Source: Apiosordaria backusii
Lineage: Eukaryota > Ascomycota > Sordariomycetes > Sordariales > Lasiosphaeriaceae
DNA length: 64,000 bases
Assembly: GCA_030549205.1 (NCBI GenBank)
Contig: JAUKTV010000002.1
Span: 620,001 to 684,000, forward strand
Reading direction: 5' to 3'
The stretch's first letter is position 1. Each line of letters starts with the position of its first letter. The notes under the pieces are model-generated. The model saw only the letters and a program-made list of their open reading frames with translations. It was not told where the DNA came from and made no database searches. Position numbers and translations under genes: made by a program. This document shows, in pieces, positions 9,690 through 21,915 of this stretch.

Positions 9690-10763
9690 CCGTACAGGCC
9701 TCCAGCAATCTAATCCGGCCTTTTTACTTTTATATACTTTCTAAGAAGACCAGTGATTTTTTAATTCCCTCTCTGTAAGAAATATCTTTTTACAATTATT
9801 ATTTCTACAATAATAAACTGGAGTATTCCACGATATAAATATATTAATATAAATATTTAAATATTAATTTTATTATAAATTTAAATTACTTACAAATTTA
9901 AAGATATTATATTCAGGGTGTACAGTTCTAAAAGGAGTATCATTCCAATAATAGCGCCACTAGTCTCCATTATAATTACGAAAATAATTTCTTTTACGCC
10001 AATCTAAATTTAATATTATTAGTATTTTTTATAAATAAATATAATATAATAGAAATAAAATTACTTTTATTTTTTTCATCTTCTTCAAGACTTTTACAAT
10101 TATAATAATTTGCAAGTAATTTTAAATTACCAAGCTGAACTTCTTCTTCAGTAACCTTTAAAATCTTTAAAGCTTCTAAAGAATAAATATTAATATATAA
10201 ATATATATATATAGTTTAAAGAATTATAAATAAATACCTTGATTAATAAAATCGTAATCGTCTTCTTTAAATATTTGACAATACGTAGTATTTAAAGAAA
10301 TACTTATATTATCAAATTCTTGTTCTATTTAAACTTTTCTTCTTAATTCTTCTTTATTAAATACTTCCTAAAAGGGTTTAGGTCTATTATTAACTATATC
10401 TTCATCGTAACGGTAATTTCGATAACTATATAAAAATCCAGCTTCCTAATATAATATACTAATTAGTATTAATATAAATAAAGTAAAGATATATATATAT
10501 ATATATACTTTAATAACTGTATATTCGATACTAACTCCATCCAGTAGTATTTTAAATATTTCTTTCTAATAATAGTTAATATATTAATATTATTAATTTA
10601 TTAATCAAATAAACTATTTACTTTGTCTTGTAAATCTTCAGATTTCTTAAATCTAGTGTAAAAATCCAGAGCTATTATTTTCATTTAATAAGGTAGGTAA
10701 AAAGCTATTAGTAAGGCTAAGGTAACGCCTAGTAAGCTTAGCGGTATAAAGAATAGTAGCCAT
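9690..10763 (-). pseudogene. Dead gene with C2H2-like finger inside the hAT block
   Basis: Minus-strand coding signal with RIP stops. It begins MATILYTAKLTRRYLSLTNS at 10763. Further pieces are DFYTRFKKSEDLQDKVNSLF, FLYSYRNYRYDEDIVNNRP, FDNISISLNTTYCQIFKEDD and DWRKRNYFRNYNGD, with a last piece YYCRNNNCKKIFLTERELKN followed by HW near 9760. The Cys-x4-Cys-x12-His spacing suggests a zinc finger. The AT-rich gaps between pieces look like introns. Family not recognised; it may be cargo or a second transposition gene. Confidence 0.45.
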
Positions 10764-11296
10764 TTTCTTATTATATATATAAAAGAAATATATATAATAT
10801 AGTATGTTAATAAATTTAGCTTTATCGTAATATACTTAAAATAAATAATAGAAGTAAAAAAATAAAAGGGAATTTAATTTTAAAATATATAAGATACAAG
10901 CTTATATAAAATATCTATAATTAATTAAATTATTATTATATTAAAACAAATAAATAAAAAGTAATATTTAATTAATTAAATATTATTTTTATTAATTTTT
11001 ATAAAATAATTTTAATTATGTTATTAAAAAGATTATTTAATTTAATAAAAATTTAATTAGATAATTATTTGATTATATAAAATGAAATAATTAATTAAAT
11101 TATTATTTTATTAATTTAAATATTTTTAAAAATTAAACTATTATTTTATTAATATAAATATTTTTAAAAATAAAGTAATAATTAAAAGAAAAATCTAAAA
11201 ATAAATTAAATATAGTTTATAATTATAAGTTACGGAATTAGTTTTATAAGCTAAAATTCTTTAAATTAATTACGTTAAGAAATATTAATATTATAG

Positions 11297-11600
11297 TTAG
11301 ATTTTAATTACATAATTATATGGTATATATTAAAAAAGTCTTATTATATATTATAATAAAAGTAAATGACGTAAAATAAGAAAATGGATTTTATTATACT
11401 GGTAGGTAAGTAGTATAAAAAAAGGTAAGTAGTATAGTTGGTTATGTAATTGCAGGGTATATATTAACAAATTTATATTATATACTGTAATAAAAGTAAA
11501 TGACGTAAAATGGATAAGTAGGTTATATTATATTAGTAGGTAAGTAGTATAAAAAAAGGTAAGTAGTATGGTTAGTTATATAAACGTATATAGTAAAAAG
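11297..11600 (+). repeat. ~134-bp tandem array, left
   Basis: Two and a bit units with a 134-bp period, seen from the words AGTAAATGACGTAAAAT (11361 and 11495) and GGTAAGTAGTAT. The units resemble, in inverted orientation, the array at 15700-16115. Confidence 0.6.
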
Positions 11601-12190
11601 CTTATAATTAAAATTCTAAATATAGTAATTAAATAAGCTTATAATAATTAATAAAATAGTTAAATTAATATTATAAAATATAATAATTAAAATATTATTT
11701 ATATTAATTAATTAATATATAAAAATAGATATTAATAAAATAAAATAATAAAATAATAAATAAAAATAAATATTAAAAAAATACAATAATTATTTAATTA
11801 TTATTTAAAATAATTAATTAATAACTATAGATAAATATTAAGAAAATAAAATATTTATTTAATTATTATTTAAATTAGCTAAATAATAAATAAAAATAAA
11901 TATTAATAAAATAAAATAAGTAATTATTGTTTAATTATTCTTTATTTTTAGAAATTACGTTTAATTTAGTTTTAATTATATTATTTTAAAGGTTTTAAAG
12001 CTTTATTATATAATAATATTAATTGTTATTAAAAAATTAAAAAAGTATAAGTATGTAGTTTATTTTATTATAATTATTTCTTTTCTTTTTCTTTAAATAA
12101 ACTAAATTATAATAATAAATAAAACTAAATAAGTTAACGATATTTATTATATCTTTTAAACTGCTTTATTAATATAATAATATATTAAAA

Positions 12191-15100
12191 ATGCCTTCTT
12201 CTATAAATTAAGGCTTTGAATTTAACGATTTTAATAACTCTAGAGCCGAATCTATTAATACTTTACCTGCTAGCCCTTAACGTATTAGTAATTATAATAA
12301 AGGAAAAGAAATTGATAATAATTAGCCTAATAGTTCTATTAATATATCTAAGTTAAGTTTAGAAGGAAGAGATTATAGTAATGCTAAAGAAAATCAACCC
12401 GACTATATATTATTACAGTCTATAGCTTATATTATATAAAAAGGCTATTTTATAAGAGAGTTATTACCTATCGATATTATAAAAGATCGAAAAATGGTTT
12501 TAACTTGTAAATAGTAAGTAGTAAAGTTTATTAATATAGTTTATATATATATATATAGTATATATAAATATTATATATTATATATATATAAAGTATATAT
12601 AAATATTATATATTATATATATATAAAGTAAAATACTAATAATATTATTTTATAGCTGCCCTTATAAAATAAAGGCTTAAATAGTTAGATTCTAGACTTC
12701 GAACTGTGTTAAATATCTTTAAAAAGTATATAAAGCAATTTTATACTTTAAGAAATGTGAAGAAGAATTAAAAAGCCGTAAGTAATATAATTAATATAGT
12801 TAATAATACTAATTAGTACTAGACTAGTACTGATTAGTACTGATTAGTACTGATTAGTACTGATTAGTACTGATTAGTACCGTTGAGTTAGTATTAATCA
12901 GTACTAATTAGTACTAATTAGTACTAGTCTAGTACTAATTAGTATTAAAATTTATATATATATTAACTAAATTCTAGTTTAGAATAAAATTAAAGATTTG
13001 CCTATTACTATAGCTTTAAAAAGGCAAAGGTTATATACTATAGTAGAATTTAATGAAGATGAAGTTTATAATAAAATAATTAATTTCTTTATAGATTGTA
13101 CTATACCTTTTAGTAATATAGAAAAGCTTTTATTTAAAGAATTATTAAATTATTATAACCGAAATTCTATGGCTTTAAATTATAAAAAGCTAAAGTTAAA
13201 GATTTTGAATAATTACAAAAGTTATTTATAAGAATTAAATTTATAATTATATAATAATAAGTAAAGCTTTAATAGCTTTTCTATAGTATTAGATTCTTAA
13301 ATAGTAGCTAATAAAAAAAGCTATTTCGGTATTTAAATAGCTTTTATTGATGAAAACTTTAATTATAATTTTAAATTATTAGGTAAAACTTTATTTATTT
13401 AATATTATATAAATATATTAATTTTAAGTAAAAACAATAGGCTTTGATAGATTAGATGATAGTATTTTTTTTAGTGAGCTGTATTTATTTAAAAAGTTTA
13501 AAGATGTTTTAGATGTTTATAAACTAATTAAGAATTTAAATATTATTAGGTTAGTATTTCTATAATATAATTATTATTTATTTTAATACTAATATTTATT
13601 TTACAAAGCTTTATAAGAGATAATACTGGAAATAATAATATATTTATAAAAGTATTTACTTAAATTAATTCTAAAGCTTTTAGAAATTATAGGAAATTCG
13701 ATATTTGCTATGGGTTTTATGTAATTAATTTATTAGCTAAGGATATATTAAATTCTTTTACTTTAAATAAAAAGGCTAAAGATAATCTTTATAAATATAA
13801 AAGGCAAAATAATTTTAATACCTCTATAGTAGTATGGGTAGAAGGTAAAGAAAATATAAATACTACTATAACAATTAAGCTAAAAGTATTAGCTATAATA
13901 GAAGAAGAATTACTTAGTGTAGATTTTAAATTACATAGTAAGGAAATTATAATTATAACTTATATTCTTCTATTTAATAAAATAATATATATTAATATTT
14001 AAATATAGATTTTATATATAAAATACATAAATTTATTAGTATAATTACTAATGCCTAATATAGTCGAAATAAGTGGCATAGGTATTTAAAATTCTATAAA
14101 GAAAATAAAGAAATACCTAATACTAAAGCTTATACTATTCTTAAAGGTATTTAAATATTAAATATAAATAATATATATTAATAATTTTAATAATTAATAA
14201 TAATATTTATATATTTGAAATATTCCTTAAGCCTTTTATTGCTTTATAAGGCTAAGTTTATATAACCTTAAATAATAGTTTATTATATCCCTATTCTATA
14301 TTAAAAGGCCTAAAAGATATATAGCGTAAATTAGATAAGTAAAATGTTTAAGTAAGTAAAGTATTAAATAATATTTCTTACTTAATTATAAAAATCTAAT
14401 ATATATTTATTTATTAGAACCCTCTTATTAAAGCTTTAAAAATTACTATTTTAAAAGCTTAATTAAAATTTAAAAAATATTACCTTATTACTTTTATACT
14501 AGATAATTTAATATAATATAAAACTTTTATTATAGCTAATTTTCTTAACCTTCGATATAAATTATTACAGTTTGAAAGCACTACCGAAAGTCAAGAATCT
14601 ATAGGCCTATTATACCACTATATAGATATTAAATACAATATATTAAAATTAATAAAAAATAAATATAATAAGTAAGTTAAATATTATTTAATTTAAATTC
14701 AAGCTTTATATTATATATTTCTATTTTATATAATAGTTTAAATTCTTTATACTAATCTTAACCTATTTAGTACTAAAAAGGAAATAGATAATATTAAAGG
14801 GCCTAATTTTATAGAGGTCTTTACTAATAAAAGAGATATTATAATGCTTAAACTTAAAAAAAGAAAGTCTAAAAATCCTTTTTTTATTCCTTCTATTGTT
14901 ATTAATTAAGAAAATGAAATTGATTTTTATATTAAAAAAGGAAGGCCAGTTAGATTTATAGTAAGTAATTAAAATAAATTTAAATTAATTTAAAAGTAAT
15001 TTATTTATAAAGCTAATAAATATATAGGAAATAGATACTTTAGATTATTAGAAAAATAGCCATTTAAAATTACCTATTTTAGCTATTATATTTAGGCAGT

Positions 15101-15370
15101 ATTTAGCTATTCTAGCTATAAGTGCTTTTATAGAGCAAGTATTTAGCTTACGTGGCCTATTAATTAGTAAATATTATAGTAGGTTAAGTGACAATATTTT
15201 AAAGTGGTCTATGCTATTAAAAAGCTAGGGTATTAAAAATTAGAAGGAAATAAAGGCTGAAATTGAAAATAGTATTAAATTAGAAGAATTAAGTAAGTAG
15301 GATAAAGAAGAAATAATAAATAATAATACTAGTAAAGAAGAAGAAGAAGAAGATTTAAAAGAAGAAATTT
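12191..15370 (+). pseudogene. hAT transposase, RIP-inactivated
   Basis: Plus-strand coding remnant in several frames. From the start MPSSIN, the parts in order are a CPFSNIE-like block (IPFSNIEKLLFKELL, 13100-13150), a DxW-type first catalytic Asp in LDS-stop near 13290, SYFGI and IAFIDENFNYNFKLL (about 13320-13380), RDNTGNNNIFI (near 13615, matching TxDNASNNDTFI), YGFYVINLLAKDIL (near 13710, matching the RCxxHxxNLVAK block), FKKYYLITFILDNL (14470), and the C-terminal dimerisation block AFIEQVFSLRGLLISKYYS near 15135. Stops sit where Gln or Trp is expected. An intron at about 12779-12975 carries a TAGTACTA array. Dead in this copy. Confidence 0.8.
12800..12957. repeat. TAGTACTA-type array inside a transposase intron
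   Basis: Repeated AGTACTGATT and AGTACTAATT units within a segment that begins GTAAGTAATA and ends TTCTAG, that is, within a probable intron of the hAT gene. Confidence 0.65.
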
Positions 15371-15504
15371 TAATTAGTGATTAAAAAGTATTTTTAATTA
15401 TAACTTATATTTCTTTTATTATATTTACTATTTATAATAATACTTAACTAAAGAAAATAAAAAAGTATATTATTTATTTATTTTAATATAGATTACTTTA
15501 TTTA

Positions 15505-15597
15505 AAAATACTAATTAGTACTGATTAGTACTAATTATATGGTACTAGTCGGTACTAATTAGTACTAACCAGTACTAGTCTAGTACTAACTAGTATT
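15505..15597. repeat. TAGTACTA-type array downstream of the hAT gene
   Basis: Units such as AGTACTAATT, AGTACTGATT and GGTACTAGTC just beyond the transposase 3' end. Confidence 0.6.
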
Positions 15598-15699
15598 TAT
15601 AAAAGATAATATTTTAAATATATTATATATAAACTATTACTTTTATAACTAATTGTTCTTTATATTCTTTGTAAAATAGCTTACGTATTATTGTAATAT

Positions 15700-16115
15700 A
15701 TATTACTTAAATAATATCTAAACTTTTACTTTAATATATATTATATTATAATTATTATTTATATAATTCTTTAATATATTTGTAACTAACCTTATAATTT
15801 GTTTATTTTTAAGTTCTTTACTTACCTTAAATATATTACTTACTTAGCTATTTAATAAAACCTTACTTTATTATATTTTATATTATAATTCTTTATTATA
15901 TAATTCCCAATTACGTAGTTAACCTTATAATTTAGTTATTTTTAAGCTGCTTACTTATTGTTGATATATAATATACTTATTTAATATAAAGAACTTTTAC
16001 CTTATTATTTATTATATTAAGATTTCTGTATTATATAATTGCTAATTACGTAGCCAACTTTATAATTTATTTATTTTTAAGTTACTTATTTACTGTTAAT
16101 ATATAATATACTTAA
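15700..16115 (-). repeat. ~134-bp tandem array, right (inverted relative to left array)
   Basis: Three units with spacing 133-134 bp, marked by CTTATAATTT followed by ATTTTTAAG at about 15791, 15924 and 16058 and by AATTACGTAG. Read on the minus strand, GTTGGCTACGTAATT parallels GTTGGTTATGTAATT of the left array. Confidence 0.6.
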
Positions 16116-16269
16116 TTAATATAAAGAATTTAGCTTTTTATATAATATATAACTTATATAAATAAAAGAAATAAAAAGTAAAAGTTAAGCCTTTTTTTTA
16201 TTTTTTATTTTATAATATATTTATAAAAAGAAAAATGACAGTTAAAATAAAAAATCTAACCTAAGCCTT

Positions 16270-17105
16270 AATATTTATATATCCGAGCTTTCTTTTCTAA
16301 CTTCGAACCCTTTAGCCTTTCCGGGCTTTTTTTACTACCTTAAATAATTACTAGCTCTTTAACTTTATAGGCCTTTTTATAGTGCTTCTTTCCTTTAATA
16401 GCGGCTTTTAGAACTTTTATATTAGTTAAATATACCTTTAGGAAACCTTAAAATTACTAAGAAATAATATTTATAGTAGGAAAGGAAGTTGAAAAAGGAG
16501 GAGATTTAGGGTTATAAGTAAAGAAACTAAGGTTAATAGCTAAATTATTATAATTAATAGGCTTATAGGTAAGTAGGCTAATATAGTTAAGCTAGTTTAA
16601 CTACTATAAGGCCTTAGACTTAGAGGTTAAAGTGCTAAGTAGGCCGGTTATAAAAGTTGAAGTGGTAGGTAGGTAGGTAGAAAGAGAGGGTGTTAGTTTA
16701 AAGTTGAATAATTCCTAGCTAACTAGTTTAAAACCAGCGTTTTTTTCAGCTTCTATAGAGCTAGTAGGAACTTTAAAGCTAGTAAGAAGTATTGAAAGAG
16801 CCGTAGAAATAGTAAGTAAGGTTAAAAAGTCCTTTTAAATTAATAAGAATTAATAAAGCTAGGTTAAGAATATAATAAATAAATATTTATAAATAAACTA
16901 TCGATTTCTGATTAATTAGAAGTCGAGCTAGAGGTTGAAAGTTAGATATTTGAAAGGTTAGAAACTATATTTAAATAGTAATTGTAGTTGAAAGTAGTAG
17001 TTGTAGTTAAAAGTGGTGATTTAGTTATATAGATTTAGTGGATTTTAGGGAAGGAAGTCCAGTATATATAACCGAAATAATACTTAATATACCTTTCCTC
17101 CAATA
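16270..17105 (-). pseudogene. Dead S/T-rich, basic-tailed coding remnant in the hAT block
   Basis: A minus-strand frame with few stops reads FLTLLTISTALSILLTSFKV, then SSIEAEKNAGFKLVS, FITGLLSTLTSKSKAL, and a lysine-rich end KGKKHYKKAYKVKELVII to SPERLKGSKLEKKARI. The remaining stops fit CAA/CAG to TAA/TAG. No family recognised. It could be a second gene of the element or cargo. Confidence 0.35.
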
Positions 17106-18410
17106 CAATAATACCCTCCCTCCTTTATAATTTAACTGGAAGAAATATTACTTTAAAATATAATTTGATTTCTTTTATTTTTTTTATTTTTTTTAATATA
17201 TATTTTATTTATTTATAAATCGAAGAAAAATATATATATATTATAAATAATTTTCCAAAATAGTAATAATAAGCTATATTTAGAAATTATTTAGTCTTAA
17301 TTAAAAGCTTTATATTTATTTATTAATAAAATATTAAATATATAAGGTTTTTGTTAAGAATATGTAATTTAATATTTAAAAATAGAATATGTTAAAAATA
17401 GAAACCTAAAATACTACGTTGATTACTTAAGAATTTTTCTTTCTATAGTACTATTTTTATTAAAATTTTTTTACTATATATATAAGTAATATATTAAAAA
17501 AGTATATTAATAAAGATTTGTACTTTTTAATACTTAAATTAAATTCCTTACTATAATTATATAGTAATTCTTCCTACTTAGATATTATTTACCTATAAGT
17601 ATTGAAAATTGGACTTTAAAGTGCTTTTATTGTGATAAATTATAATTATACCTATTAAAAGAAGGTAAATAAATTTAAAGAAAATTTATAATTATTTTTT
17701 AGCTAATAATATATAATATATAATTATTATAGATTACGTAAGTAAGTAGGGTTATTTATAAAATTAATTTAAACTATTTAAACTTTACTTCTTTTATAGT
17801 AAAATAGCTTTAAAATATTAGAAAATATTTTTATTTAAATTAGGATTTCGAAATATTAATTTATATTACTTTCTATAAATTAATATATAAATATATTTAT
17901 AAAAGAAGTTTAATTTTAATTAAAAATTTGATCTTTTATATACTATAAAGAATATGCTTCTGTAAATAATATTTATTTAAAAATCAAGATATTTAAATAT
18001 TAATTAAAAAATAATTTTCTTATAATAAGTAAGTAAAAAGGTTTTATAGATAATATTGTGATTCTTAATAGATTAGTAATTAATACCTTTAAATATTATT
18101 TAAAGGCTATCTTTCGAAAGTAGACTTTATTTTTTATTCTTGAAAATTAAATTATAATATTATAATTAATTATTTAACTTTTAAATTAATTCTTAATAAA
18201 ATAACGAATATTATTTTACGTAATTAAAAATAAAGTTATTAACTACTTAATTTTAAATTCTATTTAACTCTCTCTCTTTTCCTTATCCTTCTTCTACTTT
18301 TTTTTTTTTTTAAATAAACTAACCAATTATTAAGATACTTATTAAGTTTTATTACTTTAACTTTTATTTACTTATTATATATAATATATATTTATTATTT
18401 TTTATAATAA
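17106..18410. other. AT-rich interior of the hAT block, nothing recognised
   Basis: Only A/T homopolymer-rich DNA with short frames. I see no conserved motif on either strand. Confidence 0.4.
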
Positions 18411-18414
18411 TCTA

Positions 18415-19272
18415 TTATATTAAAGAAATAGCTTTTAAAATCCAAGATAAGCTTTCTAACAATATAAACCTTATTACCTATCTTGACTTTAATAGATTCT
18501 ATTAAGCAATTATTATATACGATAATCAGGAATTTAATACCTGGGTTAATAGCCTTAAGAATATACGTAATATAGTTTAGTATCTTATAAGTAATATTTA
18601 TTAAAAGGAAATAATATATATATTATATAGCTATATATATATATCTATTTTAACCTTATATTGTATTTTATATATTTTATAATTAAATTTATATTAATTA
18701 TTAATATTATTATAACGGGAATGGCAATAGACTAGCTTATTGCAAGGTTTAAAACGTACTTTAAATATAAGCTATAATTTAATATATATATATATATATA
18801 TATAAATATTAATCTTCTTTATTAAAGAATAATACAGCTTATTATAAAGAAGAAGATTACGTAATAACAGATTATAATAATATTCATCATCTTTAGTAGA
18901 GGCTATTAGCTTGTTATTTACCAGATTTATGGATTAGAGGTATTTATTTATTTATTTATTTATTTATTTTATTCTTTTAGTTTTTTTATATTAATCTTAA
19001 TATTATTTAGAAATTGAAGATGCTTGGTTATATAAAGATCAATTTCCTTTATAATATAATCAGTGGCTTCAAAGCAAATTAGCAGATTAAACTGAATTTA
19101 TAAAGCTTAATCGGTATTTAGGCCTTCTAAAGGAAGCTTGGGAATTAAAAAGAGAGAAAAATATTAAAAAAAAAGAAAAAAAAGAAAGGAATATTAAAAG
19201 ATATTATAAAGTAATAAAGAAGATAAAAAGAAGACAGAATAAAAGGTTTATAAAGCTTTTTAGTATTTAGGT
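18415..19272 (+). pseudogene. Dead coding remnant near the right end of the hAT block
   Basis: Plus-strand pieces separated by AT-rich intron-like gaps: IAFKIQDKLSNNINLITYLD, NQEFNTWVNSLKNIRNIV, YKEEDYVITDYNNIHHL, LLACYLPDLWIRG, and finally YLGLLKEAWELKREKNIKK with a long lysine-rich tail. Stops again fall at Gln-like positions. Family not recognised; the charged tail resembles a coiled coil. Confidence 0.35.
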
Positions 19273-19424
19273 TTATTTAATTAGTTTTATTTAATTAGTT
19301 TTATTTAGTTAGTTTTATTTAGTTTAGTTTTATTTATTTAATTTATTTAATTAGTTTTATTAAATTACTTTTATTTATCTATTATATATTAATATATTTC
19401 TTTTTTCTATATAATATTAGTCAA

Positions 19425-19545
19425 TACTAGTTAGTACTACTATAGTACTAGTCAGTACTAGTCAGTACTAGTCAGTACTAATTAGTACTAGTTGATACTA
19501 GTCAGTATTAAATAGTACTATAATAGTACTAACTAGTATTTTCTT
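19425..19545. repeat. Right subterminal TAGTACTA-type array, inner part
   Basis: Tandem AGTACTAGTC and AGTACTAATT units. Confidence 0.65.
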
Positions 19546-19839
19546 AACTTTTTAATACTTATTAATATAAAGTAGGCCTTATTATAGTATTTTTTATTAT
19601 TTTTTTAAGTATTTAAATACTATTAACCTTATATTAATATTCTTTATACTTAATTTATAATTAATTATTCTTTAAAACTTCATCTTTTTACAAAAAAAAT
19701 TCTTGAAAAAATGAAGAAAACTTTAAATATTAAATTAGGTAACTAAAATTCCTAATACACTAGTACCGTATATAATAATATATATAAAAAAATCATAAAA
19801 AATACTAATATAAAAAATACTTAATTTTTATTGTTAGTA

Positions 19840-19942
19840 CTGACTAGTATACTAGTACTAGTACTAGTCTAGTACTGAGCCAGTACTAGTACTATACTAT
19901 ACTACAAATACTAGTACTAGTACTAAATACTAGAGTACTAAT
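19840..19942. repeat. Right subterminal TAGTACTA array, outer part
   Basis: AGTACTAGTACTAGTCTAGT and related words directly inside the right terminal repeat, mirroring the left array. Confidence 0.65.
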
Positions 19943-19953
19943 TCCAAACTCTG
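19943..19953 (-). repeat. Right terminal inverted repeat of the hAT block
   Basis: TCCAAACTCTG, exact inverse of 9114-9124. Confidence 0.7.
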
Positions 19954-21279
19954 AATTAGTGCAGAAAGCTGGGTTTTCTTATCTGGCGGGACGCTGCAAA
20001 GCTCCGTTAGGGGGCTTCCGTTTTAAGATTGAGCTTAATCAGTTACTTGACGGAACTTTTATAATAGGGAACGAGAAAACTCGCCGCGCAGAACGCGGAG
20101 TTCACTTAAGTGCCTGGTAGTCGCCCCGGCAGCTACTGGTCTGTGATGCAGACACAAGGGCTGCATTGCTCATGCTGAGGAACCTCATGCTTCTCCTGGC
20201 CGTCAAAGATCCCTGTTCTGGAGCACTATTTTTAGAGCCCCTCCGGCCAAAATCCCTGTTGAAGAGCTCCACTTTTAGAGCCTCACTGTCTCCTTCCACC
20301 CCACCGCCACAAAACGTTCATGCAAGGTAAACCTAGCGCATAAGCCGTACATTGGTGATATACAAGATGGGTCGACAACCTTATCTTTTCTCTTGCACCC
20401 TCTCTGCTCCTCTTCGTTCAGACGTTCCAGCTTGACTCGATGATCCTCCATTCACGCTTCCACCAGGACCTTGGGTTCCGTTGTACGGAGAAGCGGGCCG
20501 CTGAGATCTCCCACGGTACTGTGTAAATGAATAGAAAGGTCTCAAGAAACAAGGACGAAGGTGGGTAGAGGCTTCTTAGCCGTGCCGTGACGCGCCCTGC
20601 AATAGTCTTTAAGCCCGCTATGGGACTGACCCTGGTTGTGCCGGAAAACAGATTCTGCTCTCTGGGCATGTCATTCAGTCCTGGGCAGTTAGAAGGCAGG
20701 TTGCCGGTGAAATGTATGACGCAGTCGCATCGTTCTCCAATCACACTGCTAAAGGCATCCATGTAGGGGGAGTGTAACAGTATCTATTAGCTGTGGTTTT
20801 GTAAGCTGGGCCTTCTTTCCAATCAGACCCTAAACCGAGAAAGGCTCGGGCGCTTTACCAGGTTAGGATGCCCTAATGACTTGCCGCAGATATGCAGCTC
20901 CCGATGTATCCCAGTCTAAAGCGCCGTCCTGCGGATTTACTTTACGATAAACCAACAATTAACTACGTCTGCGACAGTTCTTTTAGCAACCTACAATTTC
21001 TTTCCCATTTGCTACACCTCCCGATTTGAGTCACCTGCCTTAAGTCCTTATCCCGCGCACTGGTTACCGTTCAACACCATTGTGAAGTCATGGAGGCCTT
21101 CCCTATGGCAGCTGCTCGATGTGCACTCCTACGACTCTCATCTATAGGATGCAAATATTCCTTTATACTCTAGAGAATCTTAAAAGGTAAAAAGATACTT
21201 TGCGTTTAAGTCCTAAACTATCCTTAAAAGCCTAACCTGGTCCTTTAGATTTATTTACAACCATCTACTTATTCTAATA
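19954..21279. other. Repeat debris right of the hAT block
   Basis: GC-balanced again immediately after the terminal repeat. It contains the right copy of the ~165-bp direct repeat. A 114-codon minus-strand frame at 20418-20762 and a 65-codon frame at 20102-20299 have no recognised features and overlap the repeat, so I do not call genes. Confidence 0.4.
20310..20471 (+). repeat. ~165-bp direct repeat, right copy
   Basis: Matches 8861-9031 from ACAAAACGTTCATGCAAG to the shared CCACCAGGACC end, same orientation. Confidence 0.7.
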
Positions 21280-21545
21280 TTAATCTCGAGGGTAGGATGA
21301 CCATTAAGGTACTCGCGGTGGCTGTATATATTATTGTAGTATACGGTTAGAATTTCTAGATCGGCAAGCAGGAAAACCGGGCTAAGGTAGCAGGTGACTA
21401 TATCGAAGACATCTTTCGGAGAAAATATATTCGGACGTAATTTAATAATTTGTATCGTACTTATGGTTTCTATACAGTCTCCGCTCCTAAAGATAAAGAT
21501 ATAATCGGTAATACTATATTAGGGTAGGTTTTTTAGCGTTTCAGT
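21280..21545 (-). repeat. Inverted, RIP-mutated partial copy of the unknown repeated gene
   Basis: Read on the minus strand this segment follows 2475-2750: GATAAGCACC-side words, the ATTACCGATTATATCTTTAT block, ATACGATACAAATTATTAAA, TTTTCTCCGAAAGATGTCTT, and TACTTTAATGGTCATCCTAC-type words all parallel the intact copy with C/T and G/A differences. Confidence 0.65.
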
Positions 21546-21629
21546 TGTCCGGATAAGCACCGAACGGGCCGTGCCTTTTGCGCGAGTGCGTTAGTCGTCC
21601 AAGTCGTTTCCCTGTCCGAACAAGAAATG

Positions 21630-21915
21630 ACACTCAAGGAAAGGGATCATACAATCACTGGGAGGAACTTGGACCGCAGACTTGTCCCCAAACCTGGGGG
21701 AAAACAAGCTTGTTTTTACGACTCGTTACCCAGTCACTTATGCTGGAGCTCTTAATGGCTGCGAGGTTAAGAAGGAAGAATGCCTGCAAGACAATTCACC
21801 AAAAGACGAATTCGCCACGGTTTGTAGACTTGGACTTGTCCTGCTCTACGGCTCGAAGAAGACTCGGGTTAGAACTCGCTGGTTGCATGGTTCGATAGCT
21901 AAACTTCGTCGTTGA
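21630..21915 (+). repeat. Direct partial copy of the unknown repeated gene
   Basis: ATACAATCACTGGGAGGAAC followed by TTGGACCGCAGACTTGTCCC matches 2905-3090. The translation SLGGTWTADLSPNLGENKL parallels SLGGTWTADFSPTLANNKL of the copy at 2267-3370. The frame shifts soon after, so this copy is dead. Confidence 0.75.

Larger units (their letters stand above)
9114..19953 (+). mobile_element. 10.8-kb RIP-mutated element with hAT-type terminal inverted repeats
   Basis: The block starts CAGAGTTTGGA (9114-9124) and ends TCCAAACTCTG (19943-19953), a perfect 11-bp inverted repeat that fits the hAT terminus rule (YARNG at each end). Inside both ends lie arrays of TAGTACTA-like motifs. The centre holds a dead hAT transposase on the plus strand; three further dead coding remnants lie on either side. 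The DNA is extremely AT-rich up to both borders and normal outside. The expected 8-bp target duplication is not seen: CTACTCTA on the left, AATTAGTG on the right. The ends may therefore have been rearranged, or the block may be a composite. Confidence 0.6.

Noticed and set aside
9114..19953. Block as a mitochondrial insertion or centromere because of AT-richness
   Set aside because: It has hAT ends and a dead hAT transposase with Gln/Trp-position stops, which RIP explains.
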